Below are positions 1 through 7,822 of a DNA stretch of 64,000 nucleotides, piece after piece. A program made the translations under genes and the position numbers. Each line of letters begins with the position of its first letter. Position 1 is the stretch's first letter. This stretch comes from a bacterium. GTDB taxonomy: Bacteria > Cyanobacteriota > Vampirovibrionia > Obscuribacterales > Obscuribacteraceae. The notes under the pieces are model-generated. The model was not told the origin of the DNA and made no database searches. It saw nothing but the letters and a program-made list of their open reading frames with translations. The DNA lies in NCBI GenBank assembly GCA_018062085.1, contig JAGOSY010000008.1, forward strand, positions 1-64,000, read 5' to 3'.

Positions 1-1062
1 TATGGGCTGACCGGTCAAGGGCTGCCGCTTTGGCTCACCTCGGATCTGCACACGGCGCTAGCTTTGCAGAAGTCGATAGTGCAAGGCAGTATGCAGTCAC
101 ACCTTTATTCCACAACTGAGATTCCCGTGATTTTGGGCCAGCAGTTTTGCATCAATTTACCGGCCTTTGTTATCGTTGCCTTAGTTACTTGGATTTTGAT
201 TGTCGGCATCAAAGAGAGTGCTGTTGCCAATACTGTAGCTGTTGCAATCAAAGTAGTGGTGGTCATCTTCTTCATCATTTATGGCGGTGGATTGGTCAAG
301 CCAGCCAACTGGGTGCCGTTTGCGCCATCGGGATTTGTCGGCATTATGGGTGGTGCGGCCATTGTCTTCTTTAGTTTTATTGGCTTTGACGCTGTCTCGT
401 CTACTGCCGAAGAAACTAAGAACCCCCAGCGCGATATGCCTATTGGCATGATTGGATCGCTTGTTGTCTGCACTATTCTTTATGCTCTAGTTTCGCTAGT
501 TTTGACCGGTATCATGCCTTATCAAAACTATGCCAATGATGCAGCCCCGGTAGCTACTGCTATTGCTGTTGGTGGAGCGCCTTGGGCGCACTTGCTTGTC
601 TCGGTTGGCGCTCTGGCCGGTATGACTTCGGTGCTACTGGTCTTTCAAATGGGCCAGCCGCGCATATTTATGGCCATGGCCCGCGACAAGTTGCTACCGG
701 CATTCTTTGCTAAGTTGCATCCAAAATATAGAACCCCATTTATTCCTACTATTTTGACCGGGCTCTTTGTTGGCTTGTCTGCTCTTATTGTTGATATTGG
801 ACAAGCGGCGGAACTGACAAATATAGGCACTTTGGCTGCTTTTATAATTGTTTGCGCTGGTGTGCTTTTCTTGCGCAAGAGTTCGCCTGACACCAAGCGA
901 CCATTTAGCTGCCCTTGGGTGCCGTTTGTGCCATGGGCTGGAATTATCTCGTGCTTTATTTTGATGCTCAGTTTGCCGGTCGCTACTTGGATTCGCTTTG
1001 TCGTCTGGATGGGTGTGGGCTTTGCTCTTTATTTTGCTTACGGATATCGCAAGGCGAAGTAA
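1..1062 (+). CDS. Amino-acid permease, APC superfamily (5' end outside window)
   Basis: Inner-membrane secondary transporter, probably for cationic or other amino acids. The reading frame is open from base 1, so the N-terminus lies upstream of the window and only the C-terminal ~350 residues are seen. The segment FIGFDAVSSTAEETKNPQRD is the hallmark of the CAT/YfnA branch of the APC superfamily. Around it lie repeated hydrophobic stretches of transmembrane length, for example near residues 35-55, 90-110 and 145-170 of the visible part, and a pair close to the C-terminus. The protein ends in a short basic tail (YGYRKAK), usual for this family. Substrate cannot be assigned from sequence alone. 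Nothing looks damaged. Confidence 0.9.
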   Translation, partial: YGLTGQGLPLWLTSDLHTALALQKSIVQGSMQSHLYSTTEIPVILGQQFCINLPAFVIVALVTWILIVGIKESAVANTVAVAIKVVVVIFFIIYGGGLVKPANWVPFAPSGFVGIMGGAAIVFFSFIGFDAVSSTAEETKNPQRDMPIGMIGSLVVCTILYALVSLVLTGIMPYQNYANDAAPVATAIAVGGAPWAHLLVSVGALAGMTSVLLVFQMGQPRIFMAMARDKLLPAFFAKLHPKYRTPFIPTILTGLFVGLSALIVDIGQAAELTNIGTLAAFIIVCAGVLFLRKSSPDTKRPFSCPWVPFVPWAGIISCFILMLSLPVATWIRFVVWMGVGFALYFAYGYRKAK

Positions 1063-1086
1063 GTAGCGCTTTTGAAAGGGTTTCAT

Positions 1087-1227
1087 ATGAAGAAAATGCT
1101 AGAGATTGCTTTATTCGACCTTAAATTAGACGGTAAAATCATTTCAATGGAATTCATCAACGCCTTGGTTTTGCTGCCGGAGGACGTGCGCATAGTGGAG
1201 CTAGAAGATTGGGACTCTAATTTGTGA
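1087..1227 (+). CDS. Possible small protein of 46 residues, unknown
   Basis: An ATG preceded by GAAAGGG at a workable distance opens a 46-codon frame 24 bases after the permease stop. The product is acidic at its C-terminus (LPEDVRIVELEDWDSNL) and has no recognisable motif. It could be translated with the permease, or be the remnant of a longer gene. I do not recognise it and see no second copy in the window, so support is weak. Confidence 0.3.
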   Translation: MKKMLEIALFDLKLDGKIISMEFINALVLLPEDVRIVELEDWDSNL

Positions 1228-1359
1228 TATGCCGAATGTATTCATGGCTGGCGATTCCGCATACTATCGGCGGAGTCGGTCGAGGGGTGAGTGGTGGTAG
1301 ATTGGCCTGCATGTGGCTTCGCCTCAAATGTCTTTTCTCTATTGGTCGTGCCTGCCGTT

Positions 1360-1584
1360 TTAAGAGTCGGCATGCTGGCAACCTAAGGCTGCTCTAGCCT
1401 CTGACAATGCTTTGGCAATTTCGCTATCGTTCTCTATGAGATCGAATTCTTCCAGCTCATAGTCATCAAATACGAGTCGATCGTGCCATTGGCCATTCTT
1501 GAAACACGCATGAAACTTATCCCTGCTATCGAAGAGGCTAATTTCACCAGTTTCTGATTTCTGTAAAAGTACATTTCGCATCAT
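1360..1584 (-). CDS. Small acidic protein, paralogue of the next gene; candidate immunity protein (copy 2)
   Basis: A 74-residue protein clearly homologous to its neighbour at 1743-1994. Shared blocks include VLLQKS, GEI.LFD.RDKFHA.FK.G.W, FD.YELEEF.LI and L.EAR.AL. The start is placed at the ATG at 1584 because this codon lines up exactly with the start of the paralogue. In both genes the sequence AATAGG lies 9 bases before the start codon and can serve as a ribosome binding site. An in-frame ATG at 1629 would add 15 residues that the paralogue lacks. The position downstream of a toxin-like gene, the small size and the acidity suggest an immunity or antitoxin role. That is inference; I recognise no named family. 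Confidence 0.7.
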   Translation of the reverse strand: MMRNVLLQKSETGEISLFDSRDKFHACFKNGQWHDRLVFDDYELEEFDLIENDSEIAKALSEARAALGCQHADS

Positions 1585-1742
1585 AGATACAAGCCTATTG
1601 CCGAGGGCTAGATTAGTATGGCGAATCATTTGCCTTTGAAGCCTTCGCCTTGGCCCGTTTGCTTTGATTGCCTAGTTAATGCCACTAGACTTTACACTGT
1701 GCATGAATCGTAACCGGGATTCCGTTCTAATGACTGTGACTA

Positions 1743-1994
1743 CTAATTGCGTGGTGCTAGATTGTCTGATGATTCGTCCAATAGCGGACAAGCTAAAGCC
1801 GTTCTGGCTTCTGCTAAGACGCTTTCGATTTCATTCAGGTCGTCAATTAGATTAAATTCCTCGAGCTCATACGAATCGAATAGAACATCATTCACCCATT
1901 TACCGTCTTTGAATGATGCGTGAAACTTGTCGCGCCTGTCAAAAAGGCAAATTTCGCCAATATCAGATTTCTGTAAAAGTACTTTTCTTTTCAT
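1743..1994 (-). CDS. Small acidic protein directly downstream of the RelA/SpoT-domain protein; candidate immunity protein (copy 1)
   Basis: An 83-residue protein whose ATG at 1994 lies 10 bases after the stop of the large gene upstream, so the two are almost certainly co-transcribed and perhaps translationally coupled. A TTG at 2015 in the same frame would overlap the upstream gene, but the ATG matches the start of the paralogue at 1360-1584. The chain is rich in Asp and Glu (YELEEFNLIDDLNEIES) and has no signal peptide or membrane segment, which fits a cytoplasmic binding protein. Inference: it neutralises the C-terminal nucleotidyltransferase domain of the upstream protein. The second copy follows after a 158-base gap. 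Confidence 0.75.
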   Translation of the reverse strand: MKRKVLLQKSDIGEICLFDRRDKFHASFKDGKWVNDVLFDSYELEEFNLIDDLNEIESVLAEARTALACPLLDESSDNLAPRN

Positions 1995-2004
1995 TGCCTT
2001 GAAC

Positions 2005-3879
2005 CTATTCCTCAATTTGCTGGCGCACTTGTCGAATAATGTGCTTTATGTCGTTTTCCGTTTGGTCTGTTCTCTTCATATACGATTGCCATGCATCGAA
2101 GTACAGATCGGCAGCGGCGGCTTCTGCTTCTCGCTTCGCATCGAGTTGTTCGCGAGCTATTCTCTTTACGTCTTGGTTTCGCCATTGCTTGTATATTTGA
2201 TGTTCTATTTTGCCAGCTTCATTCATTTCGCGGGCCACAATTTGATACTCGACTATCTGCCCATTGGGCGATCGCAAGTCAAATGCAGCCATGCGCCAGC
2301 CCGTGCCTTTTGGCTTTGTTAGCTTATCTAAATCGGGCTTGACTATTTCAAAAACACTAGTCTTGAGAGCTTCTACAATTTTCGGTAACTCACTCAGATT
2401 ATCTACTGGCGTTCTAAATCTTAGAGCATCGCGCACATGCTCAATATCAAACCATTCCTTGGTATCTTTTATTGACGGTCGTTTTGCCTTGTCTGCAATG
2501 TCACTGGCTGTCTTAAAACTTATTTCCGACTTGGTGCCAAACTTAGTATCTACTTGCCTGAGAAAACTCTCGACTAGGGGGCTATTCTCTTTTGAGAGTG
2601 CTTCTAACTGAGCTATTTTAGTTTTAACGGATGCGTTGCGATCAATTGGATTGACTATGTCTCTCTCGTGCAATGGCTCCAGATTTCCGCCCTGTGATGG
2701 GAATGACTTACCTTCTAAGTCATCAGCTTTCGACATTAACATCTTGCCGTCATCTTTCAGACGGTCTCTTGGTATTGGCATCAGTCGACCGTCTGTAGTT
2801 AGTCCAACTGGCTGCGGAGTGAGGCAATCGACCATCTGGCCTATGACCCGACTGTATTTCTCGCGCTCTTTTCCGCCGAAAACACTGGCGCTGGCTCCAA
2901 GGTCTTGTAAGGCTCCGGCTATGTCCATGCTCTTTGCTAGTTTTGCGCCGGCTCCTGCTGCTGCTATTGGCCCGAGATTGTCCAGAGTCAAGCGGGTTGT
3001 TAGTCTAGTTTTTTCTTGTGGGCTCATTTCTGACCAACGCTGATTCAATTGCTGGCCGAGGGCACAAATATCTCTGAAAGCTTTTGTATTGTCGCCGTCG
3101 TAGGAAGCGGCTCCCAGACTGCCTAAATAGCTATCTGCTATCTCAATGACTCTAATGCCACCAATTACAAGCTTAGCGAAAGAATGTCCCGCTTGTTCTG
3201 CTGTGTAGGTAGCTCTTGGGTTATTTTCGGCTAGGTCTCTGCTAAATTGCGCCACGTCACAAATGGATTTGCCAAGGCTCTCCGCACCCTGAGCCATGCC
3301 CACTACGCTATCGCCGACTCCCGCTATGAGACCAACACCTATTCTGAAACTCTGGTGATTTATTTCTTTTTGATATGCATCTATTCCTGCACTCAATACT
3401 TGCGCCTGCTGATGTATTGGTAGAGCAGCGACTCGCTCAAATAGACATTGCTCTGTTATTTCTGACTTCTTGTAGTCTTCTCGATAGCCTATGCCTGTTG
3501 CAAACAGACTCTTGCTTTTCTGCTCTACATTTAAGTCGTACATGTTCTGTAAAGTTCGATTTTCGGGCTCTAGCTCTGATTTGGCATTGTCCTTCGAAGC
3601 ATTGGCATCTGGCATCACTCTGGCGGCAATCAGTTTGTCATCTTCAAATAGTTCTATGCTCTTATCTTGACCAGCTATGAGCGCCTGCGCATATAGCCCT
3701 GAGCTGTTCTTTGGTGTTGCAGAGCCATCGCTGCGATCTGGATTTGATGCCTTTATCGCTTCAACCTGGTCGCCGCTAGCGTTTCTAAGTTGGTGGCCTT
3801 CTGGGTTTGCCAGAGCTGGTTTGTCTTTCTCTGGCAGGGTTAGACGATCGCCCTTGTCTTTTGCTTTTTCATCAGACAT
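2005..3879 (-). CDS. Large polymorphic-toxin-like protein with C-terminal RelA/SpoT-type nucleotidyltransferase domain
   Basis: A 624-residue protein if started at the ATG at 3879; a GTG at 3888 would add three residues. The N-terminal third is polar and probably unstructured. Residues ~175-215 form a Gly/Ala-rich hydrophobic helix pair (GVGLIAGVGDSVVGMAQGAE) of the kind seen before toxin domains. The C-terminal ~130 residues match the RelA/SpoT synthetase fold motif by motif: KTASDIADKAKR (substrate-binding basic helix), HVRDALRFR (equivalent of the D-x-x-x-x-R metal site), GTGWRMAA (equivalent of PNGYRSLH, with Trp for the stacking Tyr), VEYQIVA (equivalent of VEIQIRT, Glu kept) and KIEHQIYKQWR (equivalent of AEIEHxIYxK). 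A C-terminal helical tail follows. No hydrolase, TGS or ACT domain is present, so this is not a housekeeping Rel enzyme. The tandem small genes downstream support a toxin-immunity reading. Product could be (p)ppGpp, (p)ppApp or tRNA modification. Confidence 0.75.
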   Translation of the reverse strand: MSDEKAKDKGDRLTLPEKDKPALANPEGHQLRNASGDQVEAIKASNPDRSDGSATPKNSSGLYAQALIAGQDKSIELFEDDKLIAARVMPDANASKDNAKSELEPENRTLQNMYDLNVEQKSKSLFATGIGYREDYKKSEITEQCLFERVAALPIHQQAQVLSAGIDAYQKEINHQSFRIGVGLIAGVGDSVVGMAQGAESLGKSICDVAQFSRDLAENNPRATYTAEQAGHSFAKLVIGGIRVIEIADSYLGSLGAASYDGDNTKAFRDICALGQQLNQRWSEMSPQEKTRLTTRLTLDNLGPIAAAGAGAKLAKSMDIAGALQDLGASASVFGGKEREKYSRVIGQMVDCLTPQPVGLTTDGRLMPIPRDRLKDDGKMLMSKADDLEGKSFPSQGGNLEPLHERDIVNPIDRNASVKTKIAQLEALSKENSPLVESFLRQVDTKFGTKSEISFKTASDIADKAKRPSIKDTKEWFDIEHVRDALRFRTPVDNLSELPKIVEALKTSVFEIVKPDLDKLTKPKGTGWRMAAFDLRSPNGQIVEYQIVAREMNEAGKIEHQIYKQWRNQDVKRIAREQLDAKREAEAAAADLYFDAWQSYMKRTDQTENDIKHIIRQVRQQIEE

Positions 3880-4022
3880 TGGCAGCACCCGAGCCTTTTC
3901 CTTTGGCTATTATTCCCGCCGTGGTCCGATAATTATCTGGCTGTTGCTTGATTGCAGGCAATGGTTTTCGCGAGGCGAAGTAGCTATGCTTAGGACCGGT
4001 TTGATGGAGTTTATTGGCCCGC

Positions 4023-5234
4023 ATGAGTCTTGATTTCTGGACCACTACCAGTGAGTTTCTCGATACTTCGGTCTTGAAGGATTTCGCCGCCAGCAAAACA
4101 GGTATTACTGTTGAAATTACACCTGATGAAAATAATGCTTGGCTGATGATGGCAAGCAAAGATGGCCCTTGCCCTGCAGTTTCAGTTTGGGGGCCATATT
4201 CAGTAGAGCCAGAAGATGTGGAGGAATGCGTTCTTGAAGTTGTCTCTTCACCAAAGTGGGTCTGGCAGATTAACGTTTCAATGGGTTCTCCAGACAATTC
4301 TATTGATATTGCCAAGGAGCTTTGCTGCTTTTTAGCGAAGAAGGGCAAAGGCGCAGCCTATGATCTACAAGAAGGCAAAATCTTTTTCCCGCGCCCAAGT
4401 TGGTTTTCATTCTTTCGGCCAGCCAAGCGAAAAATCGTTGATGTGCCTGAAATAAAACTCAATTTGGTTGAACTTGAATTTTTCTTGCCCTTTTCTTCTG
4501 CTAAGGCAGAGACCGCCCAAGAGCTTTTGGATATATTGAGAGAGTATTGCCCAGCTGCCGTGCCAACTCGTTTCGGTCTCTTTGAGCCATATTCTTACAG
4601 ACTGCTTCCAGGTAGTGATAAGCCCTTTACTGACCTTTGGACTAGTGAGTTATCCAAGGATTGTGCCGGGATGTTCTTTTGGAACGCCTCGTCGCCGTGT
4701 CTGAGTGGGTTTGCTATTTTTGCTGATAGAAGAGAAGAGCTAAAGAACTATCCCAGTACGTATGCGAGGCGGCACAGTATCAAATTGTCGTTTGATGGCC
4801 GAGCATTTGAATCTGACTCGCAGTTGGCTAACACTGTTTTAGAGCTATTTGGTGCACTGGCCAAAAGATTGAATGCTTTCTATGGTGTTTGCTATGTTCG
4901 CCGTCACGCTAAATTGATCAAAAATACCATTTTTCATGACATCAACGAGACCGAAGGTTATGAAATTTCAGCTGGTCGCTGTTGGACAGGGCTTCCTACC
5001 AATCCTACTTGGCTCACTTGGTTTGGTCCTGGCTACTCTGAACTTGTGGCACCACATTTGAGTGATTGTCAGTTTGTCAAAGAATCATCGCCCTCTGGAA
5101 TCTTTCTGCAGATGGGGCCAGAGCCGATGAACCGCAACCAACTCGGTGACTATCCAGCATTGCCTGATGCGCTTAAGCGATTAGACTACAAAATGCATGC
5201 TGAAATAATTCCGCAGGTTGACGATTTCGTCTGA
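4023..5234 (+). CDS. Unknown 403-residue cytoplasmic protein, divergent from the toxin-like gene
   Basis: Starts at the ATG at 4023; a TTG at 4014 with GGAG four bases ahead is an alternative start adding three residues. No signal peptide or transmembrane segment is visible. The protein is rich in Trp, Phe and Pro. The C-terminal half contains GRCWTGLPTNPTWLTWFGPG followed by YSELVAPHLSD, a layout that reminds me of immunity-type families in contact-dependent or type VI secretion loci, but I cannot name a family with confidence. It lies 143 bases from, and divergent to, the RelA/SpoT-domain gene, so the two may share a promoter region. Confidence 0.75.
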   Translation: MSLDFWTTTSEFLDTSVLKDFAASKTGITVEITPDENNAWLMMASKDGPCPAVSVWGPYSVEPEDVEECVLEVVSSPKWVWQINVSMGSPDNSIDIAKELCCFLAKKGKGAAYDLQEGKIFFPRPSWFSFFRPAKRKIVDVPEIKLNLVELEFFLPFSSAKAETAQELLDILREYCPAAVPTRFGLFEPYSYRLLPGSDKPFTDLWTSELSKDCAGMFFWNASSPCLSGFAIFADRREELKNYPSTYARRHSIKLSFDGRAFESDSQLANTVLELFGALAKRLNAFYGVCYVRRHAKLIKNTIFHDINETEGYEISAGRCWTGLPTNPTWLTWFGPGYSELVAPHLSDCQFVKESSPSGIFLQMGPEPMNRNQLGDYPALPDALKRLDYKMHAEIIPQVDDFV

Positions 5235-5261
5235 GGTATTGGGCGTAACAAGAGAATAGTC

Positions 5262-5558
5262 TCAATCCGAAAAACTTGTTTTGCCTAAGTCGCGCTTGCT
5301 GTGGATCACTCGCATAACCTCGATGCCATCAGTAAGCGCTCGATAGAAAATCACATATTCACCTTCGGTGGCACTTCGAATGGTTGGCGCTATCTCACCA
5401 CGTTTGCGTCCGGTGCCTGGATGGTCAGCCAGTAAAATACACCTTTCTTGAAGTCTGTGGACAAAATCGAAAGCAGCAATAGGATTGTCTTTGGCAATGT
5501 AATCGCCTATGTCCAAAAAGTCTGCACGTGCCAGTTGTGTAAACTTTAGCAGACTCAC
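5262..5558 (-). CDS. ParE/RelE-superfamily toxin of a type II toxin-antitoxin pair
   Basis: A 98-residue basic protein with the ParE layout: LKFTQLARADFLDIGDYIA helix, F...L..RC..LADHPGTGRKR helix-turn, and C-terminal strands YVIFYRAL and IEVMRVIHSKRD. ParE proteins poison DNA gyrase, whereas RelE relatives cleave mRNA; the sequence points to the ParE side (GTGRKR, VIHSKRD). The start is a GTG that overlaps the antitoxin stop (GTGA, 4 bases shared), indicating translational coupling. A complete-looking small addiction module. Confidence 0.88.
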   Translation of the reverse strand: MSLLKFTQLARADFLDIGDYIAKDNPIAAFDFVHRLQERCILLADHPGTGRKRGEIAPTIRSATEGEYVIFYRALTDGIEVMRVIHSKRDLGKTSFSD

Positions 5559-5782
5559 TTTTGATCGCTCTTGCTTTGGTATCGCTGTCTTAGTTCTGCA
5601 AATACTACGTCTCCGTCGATTAACTCACCACGGTCTGCTTGATCGATGCCTATTTGGATTTCTCGACGCAGCCATTGAAGTTTCATATCCTCGACAAGTT
5701 GTTCGTGTTCTTCCGGGGACAACTTGTCGACGAGCTTGAGAATTTCTTTGACGGACATCTGTTCTGGTTCTTGTTGAGCCAT
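5555..5782 (-). CDS. Antitoxin of the ParE-type pair
   Basis: A 75-residue protein that precedes and overlaps the toxin gene. The N-terminal half is helical and Glu-rich (VKEILKLVDKLSPEEHEQLV). The C-terminal half, WLRREIQIGIDQADRGELI followed by DGDVVFAELRQR, matches the toxin-wrapping tail of ParD and related addiction-module antitoxins (G..Q...GE..D...V...L). Such antitoxins usually repress their own operon with the toxin as co-repressor. I see no clear ribbon-helix-helix N-terminus, so it may belong to the addiction-module component branch rather than classical ParD. Confidence 0.8.
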   Translation of the reverse strand: MAQQEPEQMSVKEILKLVDKLSPEEHEQLVEDMKLQWLRREIQIGIDQADRGELIDGDVVFAELRQRYQSKSDQK

Positions 5783-5917
5783 CTGTAGTTCACCTCACTT
5801 TAAGCCCGTATTTGAATAAATTTTCAGTAAACCCTTGACCGCTTGCATTCATAGAAGAAGAATACACAATTACATTGTATATGCCCACGATAATTCCTCA
5901 AAGATTTGATTGTAGCC

Positions 5918-5944
5918 AAAAAGAGAGAGCCTCTCGGCCCTCTC
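5918..5944 (-). terminator. Rho-independent terminator of the hsp20 gene
   Basis: On the minus strand GAGAGGGCC and GGCTCTCTC form a 9-pair stem with one G-U pair and a GAGA loop, followed by TTTTT. It lies 36 bases after the hsp20 stop codon. Confidence 0.85.
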
Positions 5945-5979
5945 CTCTCGAATCACGTCTTTACCAGTCAGGTAATTGC

Positions 5980-6495
5980 TTACTTGATGGTGATTTCTTT
6001 ACCGGAGCGAACTTCGGTTTTTAGTGTGCGGGTTTTGGTGGAAGATACATGACCTTCGATTGAACCGTGTGACACTGGAATGCGGATAGCAGCTTCCAAT
6101 TTAGGCAAGCTGATGAAGAGCAAGCCTCTGTCTAGGCGAGCTTCTACATTTTCCCAAAGGATTTCTGTTTCGAATTCGAACTCACGTACCATCAATGTGG
6201 CAGGAAGTTCTCTGCGCAAGTAGCTTGCTTTTTCTTCGAACATTGTTGGTGTGCGCTTGGCGATAACTGTGAGGAAATTGCCTTCGATTTTGAGTTCGAC
6301 ATCGTCGAGTACAACGCCTGGGAGAGCCAATTCAAGTACGAATTGATCGTCTAGTTCCAAGATGTCGGTGCTTGGAACATCATATTGATGCATTTCGAAG
6401 CGGTAGTGATCGTTGTGTAGACGATTTCTAACTGGCATGTTGAATTCTCTGTGAGTTTCGGACTGATAACCCTTGTAATTGCGATTGTAAAACAT
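5980..6495 (-). CDS. Small heat-shock protein, Hsp20/alpha-crystallin family
   Basis: An ATP-independent holdase that binds unfolding proteins in the cytoplasm as large oligomers. The alpha-crystallin domain covers residues ~40-140: DQFVLELALPGVVLDDVELK opens it and ARLDRGLLFISLPK closes it (equivalent to the conserved A-x-x-x-n-G-v-L-x-I-x-x-P). The N-terminal ~35 residues are Asn/Tyr/His-rich. The usual C-terminal I-x-I anchor may be represented by EITIK at the very end. The ATG has a good ribosome binding site (GAGGAAA). Monocistronic, with its own terminator. A 12-base perfect palindrome lies 33 bases upstream of the start. Confidence 0.92.
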   Translation of the reverse strand: MFYNRNYKGYQSETHREFNMPVRNRLHNDHYRFEMHQYDVPSTDILELDDQFVLELALPGVVLDDVELKIEGNFLTVIAKRTPTMFEEKASYLRRELPATLMVREFEFETEILWENVEARLDRGLLFISLPKLEAAIRIPVSHGSIEGHVSSTKTRTLKTEVRSGKEITIK

Positions 6496-6527
6496 CGTTT
6501 TTCCTCGAGAGTGTCGTAATTTTGAAC

Positions 6528-6539
6528 TTGAGCGCTCAA
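6528..6539. promoter_or_regulatory. 12-base perfect palindrome upstream of hsp20
   Basis: TTGAGCGCTCAA reads identically on both strands and sits 33 bases ahead of the hsp20 start codon, where a repressor site or a leader hairpin would act. It is not a CIRCE element (that would be TTAGCACTC-N9-GAGTGCTAA). Role inferred from position only. Confidence 0.35.
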
Positions 6540-6864
6540 AGACCGGCTTGCGGTTAACAAGCTTGAAAATAGCCGTGAGCTAAGGTGCCGCAGAATGAGT
6601 TCTGGGGCTGTCTTTGAAAGCGGTGCTGTTGTTCTGTGCTCGTTATGTTAGCGCGAAACTGGCTTAATATGCGGATTTTCGCAATTCGTTTGCCATTGCA
6701 CTTGTGAACCTGAGAACCAGTTCATATTCATCGTTTGCGGACTTGGCATCTTTCTTCAAGTAGAGAAAAATCTCATGGATAGTAGCGTTTGTATATTTGG
6801 GTGAGGCACTAAAGGCTGCTTACTATGCCGCCTCAGGCTTCCTCAAGCTTGACTGAGTGAGCGC
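6540..6864. other. Intergenic stretch without a recognised gene
   Basis: About 325 bases between the palindrome upstream of hsp20 and the stop of the next minus-strand gene. It must hold the hsp20 promoter, but I see no convincing -35/-10 pair, no RNA gene and no good hairpin-plus-T-tract terminator. Confidence 0.4.
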
Positions 6865-7785
6865 TTAATTTATTAATTTCGAATCGGCCGCTTTTATTTG
6901 CTCCTTGGCAGGGGCAATAACTTTGGCTTGTGATTTTTTCGACTTCTGTTGGGCTTTCTGATTGCTCTTACGGCTAGCTGGCTGGGGGAAGGCAGCCAGC
7001 CGCTTGTTGACGCGCTCTAAGAGACTGCTCAATTCTTTGTATTTGTGCTCTAGGCGCTGCACTTCATCGGTCGAATCTGTCGCTTCTCTTTGACTATTTT
7101 CTAGCTCGCGGCGACTGACTACTCCTTCAGTGTAGAGCTGCTCAAAGCTCTTAGCGCGGGCTTCTCTCTCGGTTTTCAGGCGTTTTCTACTTTCGAATTC
7201 AGCTGAGGCGTCTTTGACCTGAATGCTGATTTCTTTCACTCTATCTTTGAGGGCTTCGCGGCTCATGTATTCCACTTGCATGCCATAGGCGCCATAACCC
7301 ATTCCTAGACCCATCATTGATGGATCGGACAACATAGTAGGAGTATTGGGTGGCGGTGGTGGCACCATGGATGCTCTGCCTAGGTTTACTTTCGCTCTGT
7401 TTTTAGCGAGAGTGTTTGGCGCTGCTGTTAACGGGGCGACCTTCGTGCTGGCTGGTTTGCCCGTGATTTTAGTAATGGTTGCTGGTGTGGGGGCAGACTT
7501 CGCTTGCCCTAACGGCTGAGCTACTGCCGCCATAGGCTTCAGCGTGGTCTTGGCTGTTTCAGTAGCTGTGCTCTTTGCTGCTTCTCTTTCTACTTTTGGC
7601 TTCTCACTCTCAGATTTCTGCGTGCTTTCCGGTATTGGCCTCAAGGCTGGACCCGCAGCACTTGCCATCGTACCATTACTACTAACCGCACAAAGAGATG
7701 CTTGAGTTAAGCAGCACAGAGCTGCCGCCAACAAAGCCTTGTTGGGCATTCTTCTTGCAGACATATTATTACGTACAGGCAGCAT
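6865..7785 (-). CDS. Exported Pro/Ala/Lys-rich protein with a coiled-coil segment
   Basis: The ATG at 7785 is preceded by GGAAA and gives 306 residues; an upstream in-frame start at 7830 would overlap the divergent gene. Residues ~8-35 look like a signal peptide (MPNKALLAAALCCLTQASLC). A low-complexity Ala/Thr/Pro/Lys region follows, then a Met/Gly-rich patch and, at ~185-285, a charged coiled coil. That coil contains FEQLYTEGVVSRRELENS, similar to the coiled-coil hairpin of periplasmic adaptor (HlyD-like) proteins, where the tip meets TolC. No lipoyl domain is seen, so it is not a full adaptor. The C-terminus is Lys-rich. Function unknown; periplasmic location is likely. Confidence 0.75.
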   Translation of the reverse strand: MLPVRNNMSARRMPNKALLAAALCCLTQASLCAVSSNGTMASAAGPALRPIPESTQKSESEKPKVEREAAKSTATETAKTTLKPMAAVAQPLGQAKSAPTPATITKITGKPASTKVAPLTAAPNTLAKNRAKVNLGRASMVPPPPPNTPTMLSDPSMMGLGMGYGAYGMQVEYMSREALKDRVKEISIQVKDASAEFESRKRLKTEREARAKSFEQLYTEGVVSRRELENSQREATDSTDEVQRLEHKYKELSSLLERVNKRLAAFPQPASRKSNQKAQQKSKKSQAKVIAPAKEQIKAADSKLIN

Positions 7786-7822
7786 GTGGTTTCCAAAAGA
7801 TTCTATGGTGTAAGCTCTAAGC

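Noticed and set aside
694..1086. 130-codon frame antisense to the amino-acid permease
   Set aside because: Lies entirely against the membrane-protein coding strand; the permease motifs show which strand is real.
2005..3879. Housekeeping Rel/SpoT alarmone synthetase
   Set aside because: No HD hydrolase, TGS or ACT domains; the nucleotidyltransferase-like part is only the C-terminal fifth of an unrelated long chain.
3872..4348. 158-codon minus-strand frame between the toxin-like gene and the divergent 403-residue gene
   Set aside because: Overlaps the start of both better-supported genes and has a low-complexity Thr/Ser composition typical of a shadow frame.
6528..6539. CIRCE/HrcA operator at hsp20
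   Set aside because: The palindrome lacks the TTAGCACTC half-sites and the 9-base spacer.
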